Notes: a model not told the origin generated them from the sequence alone. Numbered from the stretch's first letter, positions 53,418 to 62,296 are shown. The stretch is 64,000 nt of DNA from Actinomyces glycerinitolerans (GCF_900098745.1 NZ_FQTT01000015.1:124001-188000); one strand, 5' to 3'. Made by a program: numbers and translations.

Positions 53418-54485
53418 TCAGGCGGCGTCCGCCTTGTCGGCGGCAGCGGCGATCAGGGCGACGTACTCCTCGATGCCCCACGGGATGGACAGCGGACCGG
53501 GGTTGGTGGAGGCCGACAGCGGCGTCCCGTTGCCGACGAAGGCCACCGCACCGTTCTTGATCGCCGGTATGGTGCCGACCAGGGCGTCGGCCTGGAGCGT
53601 GGCCAGGTCGGACTCCTCCCCGTACATGATCATCACGTCGACGTCGGCGACCTGGTCGGCGTTCTCGCTGGAGACGTCGCTGTAGAAGGTCTCCGGGTCG
53701 GCGTCGGAAACGGTCTGCACGGAGGCGGGGATGGTCATGCCCAGGTCGGTCATGAAGGCGGTGCGTGGATCGGCGGTGGTGTAGAAGCCGATCGTGGAGG
53801 TATCGGACTCGCTCATGTAGAAGAAGGCCGCCGACTTGCCGGCGATCTGCGGGTACTGGCCGACGGCGTCGGCGATCTGCTGCTCCAGGTCGGTGATGAG
53901 GGCGTCGCCCTGCTCGCCCAGGCCCATGGCCTGGGAGTCCAGGCGGATCATCTCCCGCCACTTGGTTCCCCAGGGCACACCCGGGTAGGCGACGGTGGGG
54001 GCGATCTGGCTGAGGGTGTCGTAGTCCTCCTGACTGAGGCCGGAGTAGGCCGCCAGGATGACGTCGGGGGCGGTTGCGGCGATGGCCTCGTAGTCATAGC
54101 CGTCGGTGTCGTCGAACAGGACCGGCTGCGCGGCGCCGGCGGCCACCAGCTCGTCGACCTTCTGCTTGGTCCACTCCAGCATCCCGGAGTCATCCTCAAC
54201 CCCCCAGGTCTGGGCGGACAGGCCGGTCGGCATGACGTCCAGGGCGAGCGCGACGTCGTGATTGCCCCAGGCGACGGCGGTGAAGCGGGAGGCGCCGGCG
54301 GGGATGGTGGTGGTGCCGAAGGCGTGCTCGACGGTGATCTCCTCGGCGGTGGTCTGTGCGGCGACGCCGGCGCTCGCGGTGGAGGCGGAGGTGCCGCCGG
54401 ATGAATCAGAGCCGCAGGCGGCCAGGATCGCGGCGGCGGGGACGGCCAGGCCGCCCAGCAGGAAGGACTTACGGGAGACGGTCAC
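53418..54485 (-). CDS. iron-siderophore substrate-binding lipoprotein
   Basis: 355 residues from GTG 54485. Longer frames run through the promoter and the 165-bp repeat. Signal with lipobox (SRKSFLLGGLAVPAAAILAACGSD, Cys about 22). The FhuD/FepB-like core includes ITVEHAFGTTTIPAGASRFTAVAWGNHDVALALDVMP, AATAPDVILAAYSGLSQEDYDTLSQIAPTVAYPG and DVDVMIMYGEES. It captures the ferric siderophore for the permeases. It is the first gene of the operon. An iron-box-like palindrome lies upstream at 54534-54552. Confidence 0.93.
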   Translation of the reverse strand: MTVSRKSFLLGGLAVPAAAILAACGSDSSGGTSASTASAGVAAQTTAEEITVEHAFGTTTIPAGASRFTAVAWGNHDVALALDVMPTGLSAQTWGVEDDSGMLEWTKQKVDELVAAGAAQPVLFDDTDGYDYEAIAATAPDVILAAYSGLSQEDYDTLSQIAPTVAYPGVPWGTKWREMIRLDSQAMGLGEQGDALITDLEQQIADAVGQYPQIAGKSAAFFYMSESDTSTIGFYTTADPRTAFMTDLGMTIPASVQTVSDADPETFYSDVSSENADQVADVDVMIMYGEESDLATLQADALVGTIPAIKNGAVAFVGNGTPLSASTNPGPLSIPWGIEEYVALIAAAADKADAA

Positions 54486-54486
54486 A

Positions 54487-54651
54487 GAGGTCTCGCTCTC
54501 GGTCGCAGGTGAGTGAACGACTAAGACATTAGTAGAGGTGAGGCTGTCCTCATATAGGCGTGTGAGTGCAATGGCGCACTTCGGGTCCCGGCGGTCCGAG
54601 CACGCGACCCGCCTCCGCCGTGAGTGCGAACCACCCATGCGCGGTTGGACC
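54487..54651. repeat. 165-bp direct repeat, left flank of the IS1634-type element
   Basis: Identical over all 165 bases to 56352-56516. It contains the upstream region of the siderophore-binding-protein gene. It is read as an unusually long target-site duplication. Confidence 0.92.
54534..54552 (-). promoter_or_regulatory. DtxR/IdeR-type iron box candidate before the siderophore operon
   Basis: On the - strand TGAGGACAGCCTCACCTCT matches the actinobacterial iron-box consensus (TTAGGTTAGGCTAACCTAA) at about 12 of 19 positions and keeps its symmetry in AGG/CCT. It stands about 50 bases before the GTG. A duplicate lies at 56399-56417 in the right 165-bp repeat. Confidence 0.5.
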
Positions 54652-56351
54652 TGACTCGTCTCATTTTTGGTGACTCTGTGTCATGATCAGGGTTTTTCGT
54701 TGGTGTGGTGTGGTTGTGTTGGTGGTTGTGGGGCACTAATCCGGTGGCGGTAGAGTGATGGTGTGTGAGCCCGTATGTTCGTAAGGTGCGTACCGCGTCG
54801 GGGGCTACGGCGGTGCAGATCGTGGCTAAGGAGCACGGTGTGCGCCGGATTGTGGAGCACCTGGGCTCGGCCCACGATGAGGCGGAGCTGGCCGCCCTGA
54901 TTCAGGCCGGCAGGGAGAAGATCCGGGGCGGCCAGGGGGTGCTGGACCTGGCCGGCCTGGCCCCTCGGGCTGCCCGCCAAGCTGTGGCTCCGGCGGTGGT
55001 GGACTCCAAGCGGTCGGTCCTGCTGTGGGACGTGCTTACGGGCGCCTACGAGATGCTGGGCCTGGGTGAGGCTACTGGTGGGGATGAGGGGTTTATGCAG
55101 ATGGTGCTGGCCCGTCTGGTCGAGCCCACCAGTAAGGAGCAGGTACCCCGTGTAATCAGTGAGTTGGGGGTGGGCAGCGTGTCGCGGGCGTCCTTGTTCC
55201 GCTCGCTGTCCCGCTGCGCGGGCCGCCAGTGGCGAGACCGGATAGCGGCCGCTTGCCTGTCCCACGTCACCGGCCGCGGCGACCTGTCTTTGTGTTTGTA
55301 TGACGTTACGACCCTGTACTTCGAGGCGGAGAAGGAGGACGACCTGCGGCGGGTGGGTTACTCCAAGGAACGCAGGGTGGGCCCGCAGGTGATCGTCGGG
55401 CTGCTGGTGGATCGGGCGGGCTTCCCACTACGTGTCGGCTGCTGGGAGGGCAGCAAGGCCGAAACCAGCACGCTGATCCCCATGGTCGAGGAGTTCCGGA
55501 AGGCATCCGGGATTGAGCACCTGGTCGTGGTCGCAGACGCCGGCATGCTATCGGCCGGCAACCTTCAGGCCCTTCATGATGCGGGTATGGGGTTCATCGT
55601 CGGGTCCCGTATGACCAAGGCGCCGGCGGACCTGGCGGCGCACTTCGCCTGGCGCGGGGACGCGTTCACCGACGGGCAGGTGATCGACACCATCACCCCA
55701 CGTAAAGGTGCCACCAGCAGGGAACGCGACCGGAACGTCCGCGATGAGCCCGTCTGGAGCCCAGTGGAGTTTCCGGGCTCGTGGCGGGCGATCTGGGCTT
55801 ACAGCGCCAGGCGGTTCGCCAGGGACAACAAGACCCTGACCGCGCAGGAGAACCGGGCGCGGGCGGTGGTCGCCGGCCACAGGCGCCCCAAGGGCACCCG
55901 CTTCGTCACCACCCGCAAGGGCGACCAGGTCCTGGATGACAAGGCTCTAGCCCGCGCTAAGCGGCTGGCGGGGCTCAAGGGCTACGTCAGCAACATCCCC
56001 GCCACGGTGATGCCCGCCAGTGAGGTGATCGCCTCCTACCACGAGCTGTGGCACGTGGAGCAGTCCTTCCGCATGTCCAAGCACGACCTGCGGGCCAGGC
56101 CCGTCTTCCACCACACCCACGACGCCATCCAGGCCCATCTCACAGTCGTCATGGCCGCCTTGGCGGTCGCCCGCCACCTACAAGCCGCCACCGGCATCAG
56201 CATCAAACAACTCGTCCGCGAACTGCGGCCCCTCCAGGAAGTCACCATCACCATCAACGGCCACCACATCACCGCCCAACCCCAGACCACCCAGACCGCA
56301 CAGCAAATCCTCGAGAGCCTAAACCCAGGGCACTAAAGTGAGACGACTCAG
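54652..56351 (+). mobile_element. IS1634-family insertion sequence, 1,700 bp
   Basis: Ends are inverted copies: TGACTCGTCTCATTTTTGG (54652 on) and, read from 56351 inwards, TGAGTCGTCTCACTTTAGTG. The element holds one intact transposase gene and sits between two identical 165-bp repeats. Long variable target duplications are a known habit of IS1634. The perfect flanks imply a recent insertion, upstream of the siderophore operon. Confidence 0.92.
54765..56336 (+). CDS. IS1634-family (IS4 superfamily) transposase
   Basis: 523 residues, intact. The catalytic triad is visible as Asp180 in CLYDVTTLYFEA, Asp258 in LVVVADAGMLSAGNL, and Glu432 in the YREK-like segment YHELWHVEQSFRMSKHDLRARPVFH. The pattern KAETSTLIPMVEEF and GYVSNIP upstream are usual for the family. 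It starts with GTG 113 bases inside the left end. Because the flanking repeats are perfect and the gene unbroken, the element is probably still active. Confidence 0.93.
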   Translation: MSPYVRKVRTASGATAVQIVAKEHGVRRIVEHLGSAHDEAELAALIQAGREKIRGGQGVLDLAGLAPRAARQAVAPAVVDSKRSVLLWDVLTGAYEMLGLGEATGGDEGFMQMVLARLVEPTSKEQVPRVISELGVGSVSRASLFRSLSRCAGRQWRDRIAAACLSHVTGRGDLSLCLYDVTTLYFEAEKEDDLRRVGYSKERRVGPQVIVGLLVDRAGFPLRVGCWEGSKAETSTLIPMVEEFRKASGIEHLVVVADAGMLSAGNLQALHDAGMGFIVGSRMTKAPADLAAHFAWRGDAFTDGQVIDTITPRKGATSRERDRNVRDEPVWSPVEFPGSWRAIWAYSARRFARDNKTLTAQENRARAVVAGHRRPKGTRFVTTRKGDQVLDDKALARAKRLAGLKGYVSNIPATVMPASEVIASYHELWHVEQSFRMSKHDLRARPVFHHTHDAIQAHLTVVMAALAVARHLQAATGISIKQLVRELRPLQEVTITINGHHITAQPQTTQTAQQILESLNPGH

Positions 56352-56516
56352 GAGGTCTCGCTCTCGGTCGCAGGTGAGTGAACGACTAAGACATTAGTAG
56401 AGGTGAGGCTGTCCTCATATAGGCGTGTGAGTGCAATGGCGCACTTCGGGTCCCGGCGGTCCGAGCACGCGACCCGCCTCCGCCGTGAGTGCGAACCACC
56501 CATGCGCGGTTGGACC
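56352..56516. repeat. 165-bp direct repeat, right flank of the IS1634-type element
   Basis: Perfect copy of 54487-54651. It carries a second iron-box candidate (56399-56417) that no longer stands before a gene. Confidence 0.92.
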
Positions 56517-57261
56517 GCTTGTCCCTGGTTGGACCCCTTGCCTCCAGTTGGACCGCCGTAGCCGACGTCTACGGCGGTCCAACGGGGCGTGAGCGGTCCA
56601 AGTACGACATGGCAGTCAGCCGCCGTCGCGAGAATTCGCGAACGGGCAATCCCCAGCACCAAACCAATATTCAGGCTTGTCCGGAGGACGGGCCACGGGC
56701 AACGGGCTGTTGCGGTGGGGTGGGCTGGGTACCGCAGTGCCAGAGCGCCGCCCGCGGCCAAGCCGCCCAGGACTCGCTTGACCACCGGCGCACGGCCGAA
56801 GACGCCCCAGCGCCGCCCGCGGCCCGGCCGCCCGCGGGCGGCGCACGCTCATTGTCGATGCCTTAGCAGCGATTCCGCTGAATCACGCGGAAAACAACTC
56901 ACGGCACGGTTGGTGAAATCGCTCTAGCGTGCGCCGGAGCCCGCGACGCACACAGGAGCCGACCACCGTCATTCATGCCGAAACAAAAAATGTTGAAATA
57001 CCGGGCAAAACCCACCCACCCGCAAAACTGTCGGGACGCGTAAGCGTGCGCCGGCATCTGCAAATGGCACGGCACCGCCCACCGACCGGCCCCGCACCGC
57101 CCACAGCCGCACCGCCTCCCCGCACGAACGGAGCCGCAGAACCACCAACACCCCGCCGCCACGCGTCCCCGATCCTCTGCTCGCCGGGGACGAATCGCTT
57201 AGGTTTGTTAGGGGAGGCTCCTCGACCGCCAACACCCCACCCGAGACGCGAAGGAGCGCAT
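56517..57261. other. intergenic region with a perfect 14-bp hairpin
   Basis: No gene supported. Arms TTGGACCGCCGTAG (56548-56561) and CTACGGCGGTCCAA (56569-56582) are perfect inverted copies around seven bases. Further TTGGACC motifs occur just upstream (about 56510 and 56530) and in 23470-23560. The part near 57200 should hold the promoter of the acetyltransferase gene. Confidence 0.6.
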
Positions 57262-57960
57262 ATGAGCGAGCAAGACCGAAACGGCCTCGGCGCGGAGGCC
57301 GAGATCGACCCCCGCGAGGTGGAGGTGCGTCGCCGCATGGCCGCTCAAGAGCTGTACCTGGACGAGGGGCCCGGCCTGGAGGCACTGACCGAGCAGCGTA
57401 TCCGCGGCAAGGAGCTCGCCGCCGAGTACAACGCCACCTCCCCGCGTGACGCCGCCGGGCGTCGGCGCCTGCTGGAGGAGATCTTCGGCGAGGTCGGTGA
57501 GCACGTGTGGGTGGAGCCGCCGCTGCACGTCGCCTACGGCATCCACACCCGCGTGGGCTCACCCGTATACGCCAATGCCGGACTGCAGCTCATCGACGAC
57601 TCCCCGGTGATCATCGGCAACCGGGTCATGTTCGGACCGCGCGTCATGATCACCACCGCCGGGCACCCCGTCCACCCGGAGATGCGCGACCGCGGTCAGC
57701 AGTTCTCTGCTCCGGTGGTGATCGAGGATGACGTGTGGATCGGCGGGAACGTGACGATTCTGCCGGGCGTGACCATCGGTCGCGGCTCGGTGATCGCCGC
57801 CGGCGCCGTTGTGAACGCCAATGTGCCGCCCATGGTGGTGGCGGGCGGCGTGCCGGTACGGGTGCTGCGCGAAATCACCGACGCCGACCGCGACTGGTCC
57901 TACCGGGCTCCGCGCACGCTGCCCGTGCCCGGCAGGCGGGCGGGGGATGACGGCGCCTGA
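57262..57960 (+). CDS. maltose/galactoside O-acetyltransferase family (LacA/Maa)
   Basis: 232 residues from ATG 57262, with AAGGAG just before it. N-terminal Mac-type domain (RRRMAAQELYLDEGPGLEALTEQRIRGKELAAEYNATSP, about 22-66). The left-handed beta-helix follows, with hexapeptide repeats (VFGPRVMITTAGHPVHPEMRDRGQQFSAPVVIEDDVWIGGNVTILPGVTIGRGSVIAAGAVVNANVPPMVVAGGVPVRVLREI). The catalytic His is in TAGHPVHPEMR. It acetylates sugars with acetyl-CoA, perhaps for detoxification. About 20 residues at each end are extra. Confidence 0.92.
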   Translation: MSEQDRNGLGAEAEIDPREVEVRRRMAAQELYLDEGPGLEALTEQRIRGKELAAEYNATSPRDAAGRRRLLEEIFGEVGEHVWVEPPLHVAYGIHTRVGSPVYANAGLQLIDDSPVIIGNRVMFGPRVMITTAGHPVHPEMRDRGQQFSAPVVIEDDVWIGGNVTILPGVTIGRGSVIAAGAVVNANVPPMVVAGGVPVRVLREITDADRDWSYRAPRTLPVPGRRAGDDGA

Positions 57961-58053
57961 GTGCTCGCGTCGCTCCGGCGGCGCGCACCTCGGCCTCCCG
58001 GGCCTCGGGGTTCCGCTCGCGCGTGCTCACGCGCGCGTAACCGATGCTGCCGC

Positions 58054-58860
58054 TCACCGCTCCACTCCCCGGGATCCTTGGCCACGGCAAGGCCGGCGAC
58101 TAGGCCGCTGCTGGGTAGCACCGGAAGACCGCCTCGTCACTTCAGTCGTCACCTGTGGGTAGGACGCTCGGACCGCTGATCTTCCCATGCCCGTTGACCG
58201 ATTTGACGGGCCGGTGGCGCGTGGCTGAGCGATAACACGGAAAACCGGCACAAGCGAGTCGGGCACGGGCTCGTAGCGTCCCAGGTCAGGCCCGGACAAC
58301 ATGCTGGCTTGGTTCCACACCTCGGGACTCACCCGACTGAAGTCAAGAGTAAAGCGCGACAGCTCAGCCACATGCTCCATGAAGACCTTGGAGGTGCGAC
58401 CGTTACCCTCTCGAAAGGGGTGCGCCTGGTTCAAGTAGGCGAAGACCTCAGCGCTGGCTCGCGAGAATTCCTCGTGGTCAAGACTCGCCCATTCGGTACC
58501 GGTGACCAGCCGGTGCACGTCATTCAGGTAGCGGTCCACTTGGCCAGCGTGGACATCGGCGAAGGTGGAGACGTTCTTGGAGATGTTCACACCACGGTAC
58601 TGGCCGGCCCACTCGTAGACGTCCTGGAACAGGTAGCCATGGATTGCGCGAATGTGCGCCGCGTCGTAGGTGCGAGGAAGGCGAACTTGTCCATGAACAA
58701 GGTCGTAGGCGCGAGCGCTGGTGTCCCCGTACTCCATCCGAGCCAATGCCTTGGCATCGCGTTCGCCATAGAGGTTGCGTAGTGTGCCCTGCCCCGTGGC
58801 GGGGTTGTAGGTCTCTGGGTAGAAGTAGGACTCCCACGTCTTGTAGCGCAAGGGCGTCAC
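58054..58860 (-). CDS. Fic-domain toxin (AMP transferase type)
   Basis: 268 residues. Fic core: YDAAHIRAIHGYLFQDVYEWAGQYRGVNISKN (about 65-96), FSRASAEVFAYLNQAHPFREGNGRTSKVF. The active loop HPFREGNGRTSK (147-158) has the catalytic His147, the acidic Glu151 and Gly-Asn-Gly-Arg, but the final Arg of the canonical HPFx(D/E)GNGRxxR is Lys158. The C-terminal ~55 residues are basic and not part of the domain. It starts two bases after the antitoxin gene. Typical targets are gyrase/topoisomerase IV, by analogy with VbhT/FicT. Confidence 0.92.
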   Translation of the reverse strand: MTPLRYKTWESYFYPETYNPATGQGTLRNLYGERDAKALARMEYGDTSARAYDLVHGQVRLPRTYDAAHIRAIHGYLFQDVYEWAGQYRGVNISKNVSTFADVHAGQVDRYLNDVHRLVTGTEWASLDHEEFSRASAEVFAYLNQAHPFREGNGRTSKVFMEHVAELSRFTLDFSRVSPEVWNQASMLSGPDLGRYEPVPDSLVPVFRVIAQPRATGPSNRSTGMGRSAVRASYPQVTTEVTRRSSGATQQRPSRRPCRGQGSRGVER

Positions 58861-58862
58861 AC

Positions 58863-59096
58863 TCAGGCAGGCGTGACCTGGGCGATCCGCCGTGCCGCGG
58901 CGTGAGCGCGGCGGCGGTATTCGATGATGTCGATCGCACCTCGCGCATAGTCGGTCAGGTTCTCCACGTCCTCACGGGTCGGTTCGAATCCCTCGTGCCA
59001 GCCTGCAGCGAGAGACTGCCGCACTGCGTGACGCTGGGCCTCGTCGAGCTGGGTGAACAGCTCGGGCCAACGTTCCTCGATGTCGAACTTCTCCAT
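58863..59096 (-). CDS. VbhA-type antitoxin for the Fic protein
   Basis: 77 residues. The segment HAVRQSLAAGWHEGFEPTREDVENLTDYARGAIDIIEYRRRA has the VbhA-like order with WHEGFEPTREDV; the inhibitory Glu is in the WHEG. At the place where the family motif (S/T)xxxE(G/N) has Ser/Thr, here is Ala (AGWHEG). It blocks the ATP site of the Fic protein. Upstream and coupled to the toxin gene. Confidence 0.85.
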   Translation of the reverse strand: MEKFDIEERWPELFTQLDEAQRHAVRQSLAAGWHEGFEPTREDVENLTDYARGAIDIIEYRRRAHAAARRIAQVTPA

Positions 59097-59254
59097 AGGG
59101 CTCTCCTCTCCAGTGGGTCAACTATTCTATCGGCGTCCCGAAAACTGTCTACGGGTTGCTTCGGTCCAAATAACTTACAGGTCATAGTTTCGGACCGCTT
59201 GTGCACAGGGAAACAGCCTCGCTGACCAAGCTCTACGGAGCTACTCCGGAAACG

Positions 59255-59929
59255 GTCGTTTACGGGCTCTTCCGGTTTGAGGGCGTGGTGGCTTCCGGCC
59301 GGGGCTGCGGTGCGGGGGTCGTTCTCGGGGCGGATGAGGTCGATGTCGGGCCGGCGGGGTCGTGTTCGGGCTGACGGGGTCGTGCTCGGTAGGTGCCGGG
59401 TCGCCGAGAACGCGGGATAAACCTCCACGACGCCGGTTAGCCGCCGAGGACGCCCTCCCGAGCGGCGTCCTTAAGGGCAAACCCACGTCGTCGACGGCTA
59501 ATCCACGTCCTCGAACAACCCCCACCAACCCACCCAAACCAGCTCCTCGTACTGGCGGCTGTGGTGGCCGGCGTCTTGCGGGGTGAAGGACGTGGCGAGC
59601 CGTGCCGTCGTGAGCCGTGCCGGTTCAACCGCGCCGGCTCACCACGCCGGACCCGACTGCACCTGGCTGCCGACAGCCCCGGCACCCGGAAGCAGGACCG
59701 TCTACAACGCCGCTTCCCGGTCTGCAACGCCACTTCGGGGTTAACAACGCCAGTTAACCGTCTGCTGAAGGCCCCCGACGTATACAGCAGAACGTTAAGT
59801 AGCGTTGTTAACGCCCAACCGGCGCACCAGACACCCCACCCCGTGTTAGGTCTCAGGACATCGGCAACAGTTCTACCTCAGCCCCGACACAACCACCACA
59901 CCCCCAAACCGGAAGAGCCCGTTTACGAC
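59255..59929. mobile_element. putative non-autonomous element with 37-bp terminal inverted repeats
   Basis: 59255-59291 and 59893-59929 are inverted copies matching at about 33 of 37 positions (core ACGGGCTCTTCCGGTTTG). A related copy is at 1687-1723. The 675 bp enclosed carry three other repeat families and no gene. Confidence 0.45.
59720..59832. repeat. structured dispersed repeat, copy B
   Basis: Aligns with 2883-2997. The stem GGTTAAC-AACGCCA-GTTAACC has a compensatory change relative to copy A. A second stem, CGTTAA...TTAACG, follows at about 59792-59812. Confidence 0.6.
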
Positions 59930-60209
59930 ACCCTAGGCACCTACACCAACCGAACCGGCCCACAATCTTCCACCAGTGCCAGGGAGCCAACGGGCTCACT
60001 GTAATCAGGCGCATGCCATGAGCGCTGCGGGCCGACCCGCCAGGCAACACCCGCGACGTCGACGACGACCGACCCAGCAGGTAACGCGACGAGTTGCCAC
60101 GGCATCCACAACACCGCATAGTCGGCATCACCGCCATCGTTGGCCGGTGCTCGGCGTACGAATTCCCGTCTGACGTTCTGCTCTCACGTACGCATACGTG
60201 AGAGGCGGA

Positions 60210-61154
60210 TCAGTCCTGGCGGGCGAGATCGGCGGCGCCGATGAGCCCGGCCTCCTGGCCCGAGGAGGAGATGACGACCGGGATCTCGGGGCGGTGGGCG
60301 TGCGCCGTCAGGTGCTCGTTGAAGCTCTTGCGCACCGGGTCCAGCAGGATGTCGCCGGCCTCGGTAAGACCGCCGGTCAGCACGATGACCTCAGGGTCTA
60401 GCACGGCGCACAGGTCGGCCAGCCCCAATCCGAGGGCGCCGCCCAGGCGGGCGTAGCACTCGAGCGCCGCCGGGTCCCCCTCGCGGGCGGCGGCGGTGAC
60501 GGCCTTGCCGGAGATCTTGTTCTGGTCCCCGCCGGAGAGCTCAATGATGCGGGCGGCGTAGTCGGGACGGAACTTGGCCAGCTCCCACCCGTTGACGCCC
60601 AGCGCCGTGCCGGAGCCGTAGCGCTCCAGGCAGCCGCGCTGGCCACAGCCGCAGGGGCGCCCGTCCGGGACCACGTTGATGTGGCCGATTTCGGCGGCGA
60701 AACCGGCGGCGCCGCGCACCAGGCGGCCGTCGATGATCACTGCTCCTCCGACTCCGGTTCCGAGAGTCACGACGAGGACGTTCTTGGCGCCCTTACCACC
60801 ACCGAAGCGGGCCTCGGCCCAACCGGCCGCATTGGCGTCGTTCTCCACCACGACCTTCTTGCCGGTGCGGGAGGCGATCTCGTCGGCGATGCGGGCGCCG
60901 GTCCAGTCCAGGTTGGTGCCGTAAACCATGGTGTTGCGGTCCGAGGAGGTGAAGCCCGCCGCACCCACACCGATGGTTTCGACGTCGTACTGCGCGGCGA
61001 GCTCATTGGCGACGTCCGCAATGGTGGTGAAGATGGCTTCACGGCTGGTGGCGGGGGAGTCGCGGCGGGCGGTGGCCAGAACGGTGCCGTCCTCGTCGAC
61101 GACGCCCGCGGCGATCTTGGTGCCGCCCACATCGACGCCGATGCTCAGTGCCAT
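60210..61154 (-). CDS. ROK-family glucokinase
   Basis: 314 residues. ATP-binding start MALSIGVDVGGTKIAAGVVDEDG; catalytic Asp in VVVENDANAAGWAEARFGGGKGAKNVLVVTLGTGVGGAVIIDG; ROK/zinc signature AAEIGHINVVPDGRPCGCGQRGCLERYGSG with three Cys and a His; sugar Glu in AEIGHI. It phosphorylates glucose with ATP or polyphosphate and may support carbon control as in Streptomyces GlkA. Start follows AGGAGA. It stands alone, and could use glucose from the 3037-8285 system. Confidence 0.94.
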   Translation of the reverse strand: MALSIGVDVGGTKIAAGVVDEDGTVLATARRDSPATSREAIFTTIADVANELAAQYDVETIGVGAAGFTSSDRNTMVYGTNLDWTGARIADEIASRTGKKVVVENDANAAGWAEARFGGGKGAKNVLVVTLGTGVGGAVIIDGRLVRGAAGFAAEIGHINVVPDGRPCGCGQRGCLERYGSGTALGVNGWELAKFRPDYAARIIELSGGDQNKISGKAVTAAAREGDPAALECYARLGGALGLGLADLCAVLDPEVIVLTGGLTEAGDILLDPVRKSFNEHLTAHAHRPEIPVVISSSGQEAGLIGAADLARQD

Positions 61155-61374
61155 AGTTGTTCTCCTGATTGATTCAAGTTGCCGTATGTCTTGTCATTAC
61201 ACCTGCCGCACGGGGCGTCGGTGCCCCTGGTCGGCCGGCTCGCGTCGGTCGCGCGGGGATATGAACCTATTGTGACAGTCGCCATGAGCCAGGCCAACCT
61301 CGGTCCGCGCGCAGATCGGTACATCCCGGGCGCAAGCCCCTCACCGAGGTCGGTTGAACTGACGGGGCGCCCGG
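61155..61374. other. intergenic gap between the glucokinase and DsbA-like genes
   Basis: 220 bases with the glucokinase promoter area near 61155-61210. No other recognisable structure. Confidence 0.4.
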
Positions 61375-62196
61375 CTACGGGGCGGGAGTGGCGCCTCCTC
61401 CCGCTGCCACGGCCTGCTCGAGGATGGTGGCCCGCATGTAGTCCTCGGGTGCGTAGCCGGAGACATAGGCGTCGTTGACGATGAAGAAGGGCGTGCCTTT
61501 GATGCCGAGGTCATAGGCGTGCTGCTTGGCGTCCGCAACCGCCTGCACGGTTTCGGCAGCGGTCATGTCGGTACGGAACTGATCCAGGTCGGGCACGCCC
61601 GCCTGCTCGGCGAGCGCCACCAGGGAGTCCTCGGTGTACTCGGGGTGCTCGCTCGGATCGGTGGCGGCGTAGACGGCGTCGTGGAACTCCCAGAACTTGC
61701 CCTGATTCCCAGCGGCGATGCCGGCCTGCGCCGCCAGTGGGGAGGTCTCGGTGATCTGGGCGAGGTCGCGCCACTCCACGCGCAGGGTGCCGTCCTCAAC
61801 CAGGTCCTCCAGTGCCGGATCGACCTCCTGGGCGAACAGGGTGCAGTAGGGGCAGGCGAAGTCGGAGTAAATGACCATGACCACCGGGGCGTCGACGTCG
61901 CCCTTGGCCTGGGCATCGGCGGGGTCACGCTTGACTTCCCCGTGCAAGATCGCCAGCAGGTCGGGGTCGGTCTGTGAGGGTGCAGCCGTCTGCGCTCCAC
62001 TTGCCTGCGCCGAAGCGGTCGCCGGAGCCTCGGCGGTGGCGGGAACCTCGGCGCTGGACCGGTCGGGGCGGATCGCCAAGATGATCGCAATTACCGCGAG
62101 CAAGATCGCAATCACGATGAGCAGGGTGACGACGATCGGATTGCTGCGGGATGCTGGACGCGGCCCGGTCGCGGTGTCGTGGTTCGGTGACGTCAT
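61375..62196 (-). CDS. membrane-anchored DsbA-like thiol:disulfide oxidoreductase
   Basis: 273 residues. One N-terminal membrane helix (about 20-42: PIVVTLLIVIAILLAVIAIILAI), an Ala/Thr/Ser-rich linker, then a thioredoxin-fold domain with the active site SDFACPYCTLFAQEVDPAL (CPYC), helical insert, and the cis-Pro loop GTPFFIVNDAYVSG. The domain faces outside and probably forms or isomerises disulfides in exported proteins. CPYC and cis-Thr-Pro are the normal DsbA features. Confidence 0.92.
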   Translation of the reverse strand: MTSPNHDTATGPRPASRSNPIVVTLLIVIAILLAVIAIILAIRPDRSSAEVPATAEAPATASAQASGAQTAAPSQTDPDLLAILHGEVKRDPADAQAKGDVDAPVVMVIYSDFACPYCTLFAQEVDPALEDLVEDGTLRVEWRDLAQITETSPLAAQAGIAAGNQGKFWEFHDAVYAATDPSEHPEYTEDSLVALAEQAGVPDLDQFRTDMTAAETVQAVADAKQHAYDLGIKGTPFFIVNDAYVSGYAPEDYMRATILEQAVAAGGGATPAP

Positions 62197-62296
62197 GGCG
62201 GCAGTCTTTCAGAGTCGCCGTCGACGCTCGCCCGCGACATGGCCCGCAGATCGGCAACGTTAAGTGGCATCTCGATAAAGAGCGATCACCTCTGGT

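Larger units (their letters stand above)
59097..60209. other. repeat-rich intergenic region
   Basis: No gene supported. It holds the antitoxin promoter area (to about 59230), an inverted-repeat-bounded element (59255-59929), four units of the 20-bp repeat (59310-59395), copy B of the structured repeat (59720-59832) and a lone IS481-like end (59849-59872). These are the same repeat families as 457-3036. Confidence 0.65.

Noticed and set aside
54687-55265. - strand ORF inside the insertion sequence
   Set aside because: Antisense to the transposase, His/Pro-rich; no sign of a passenger gene.
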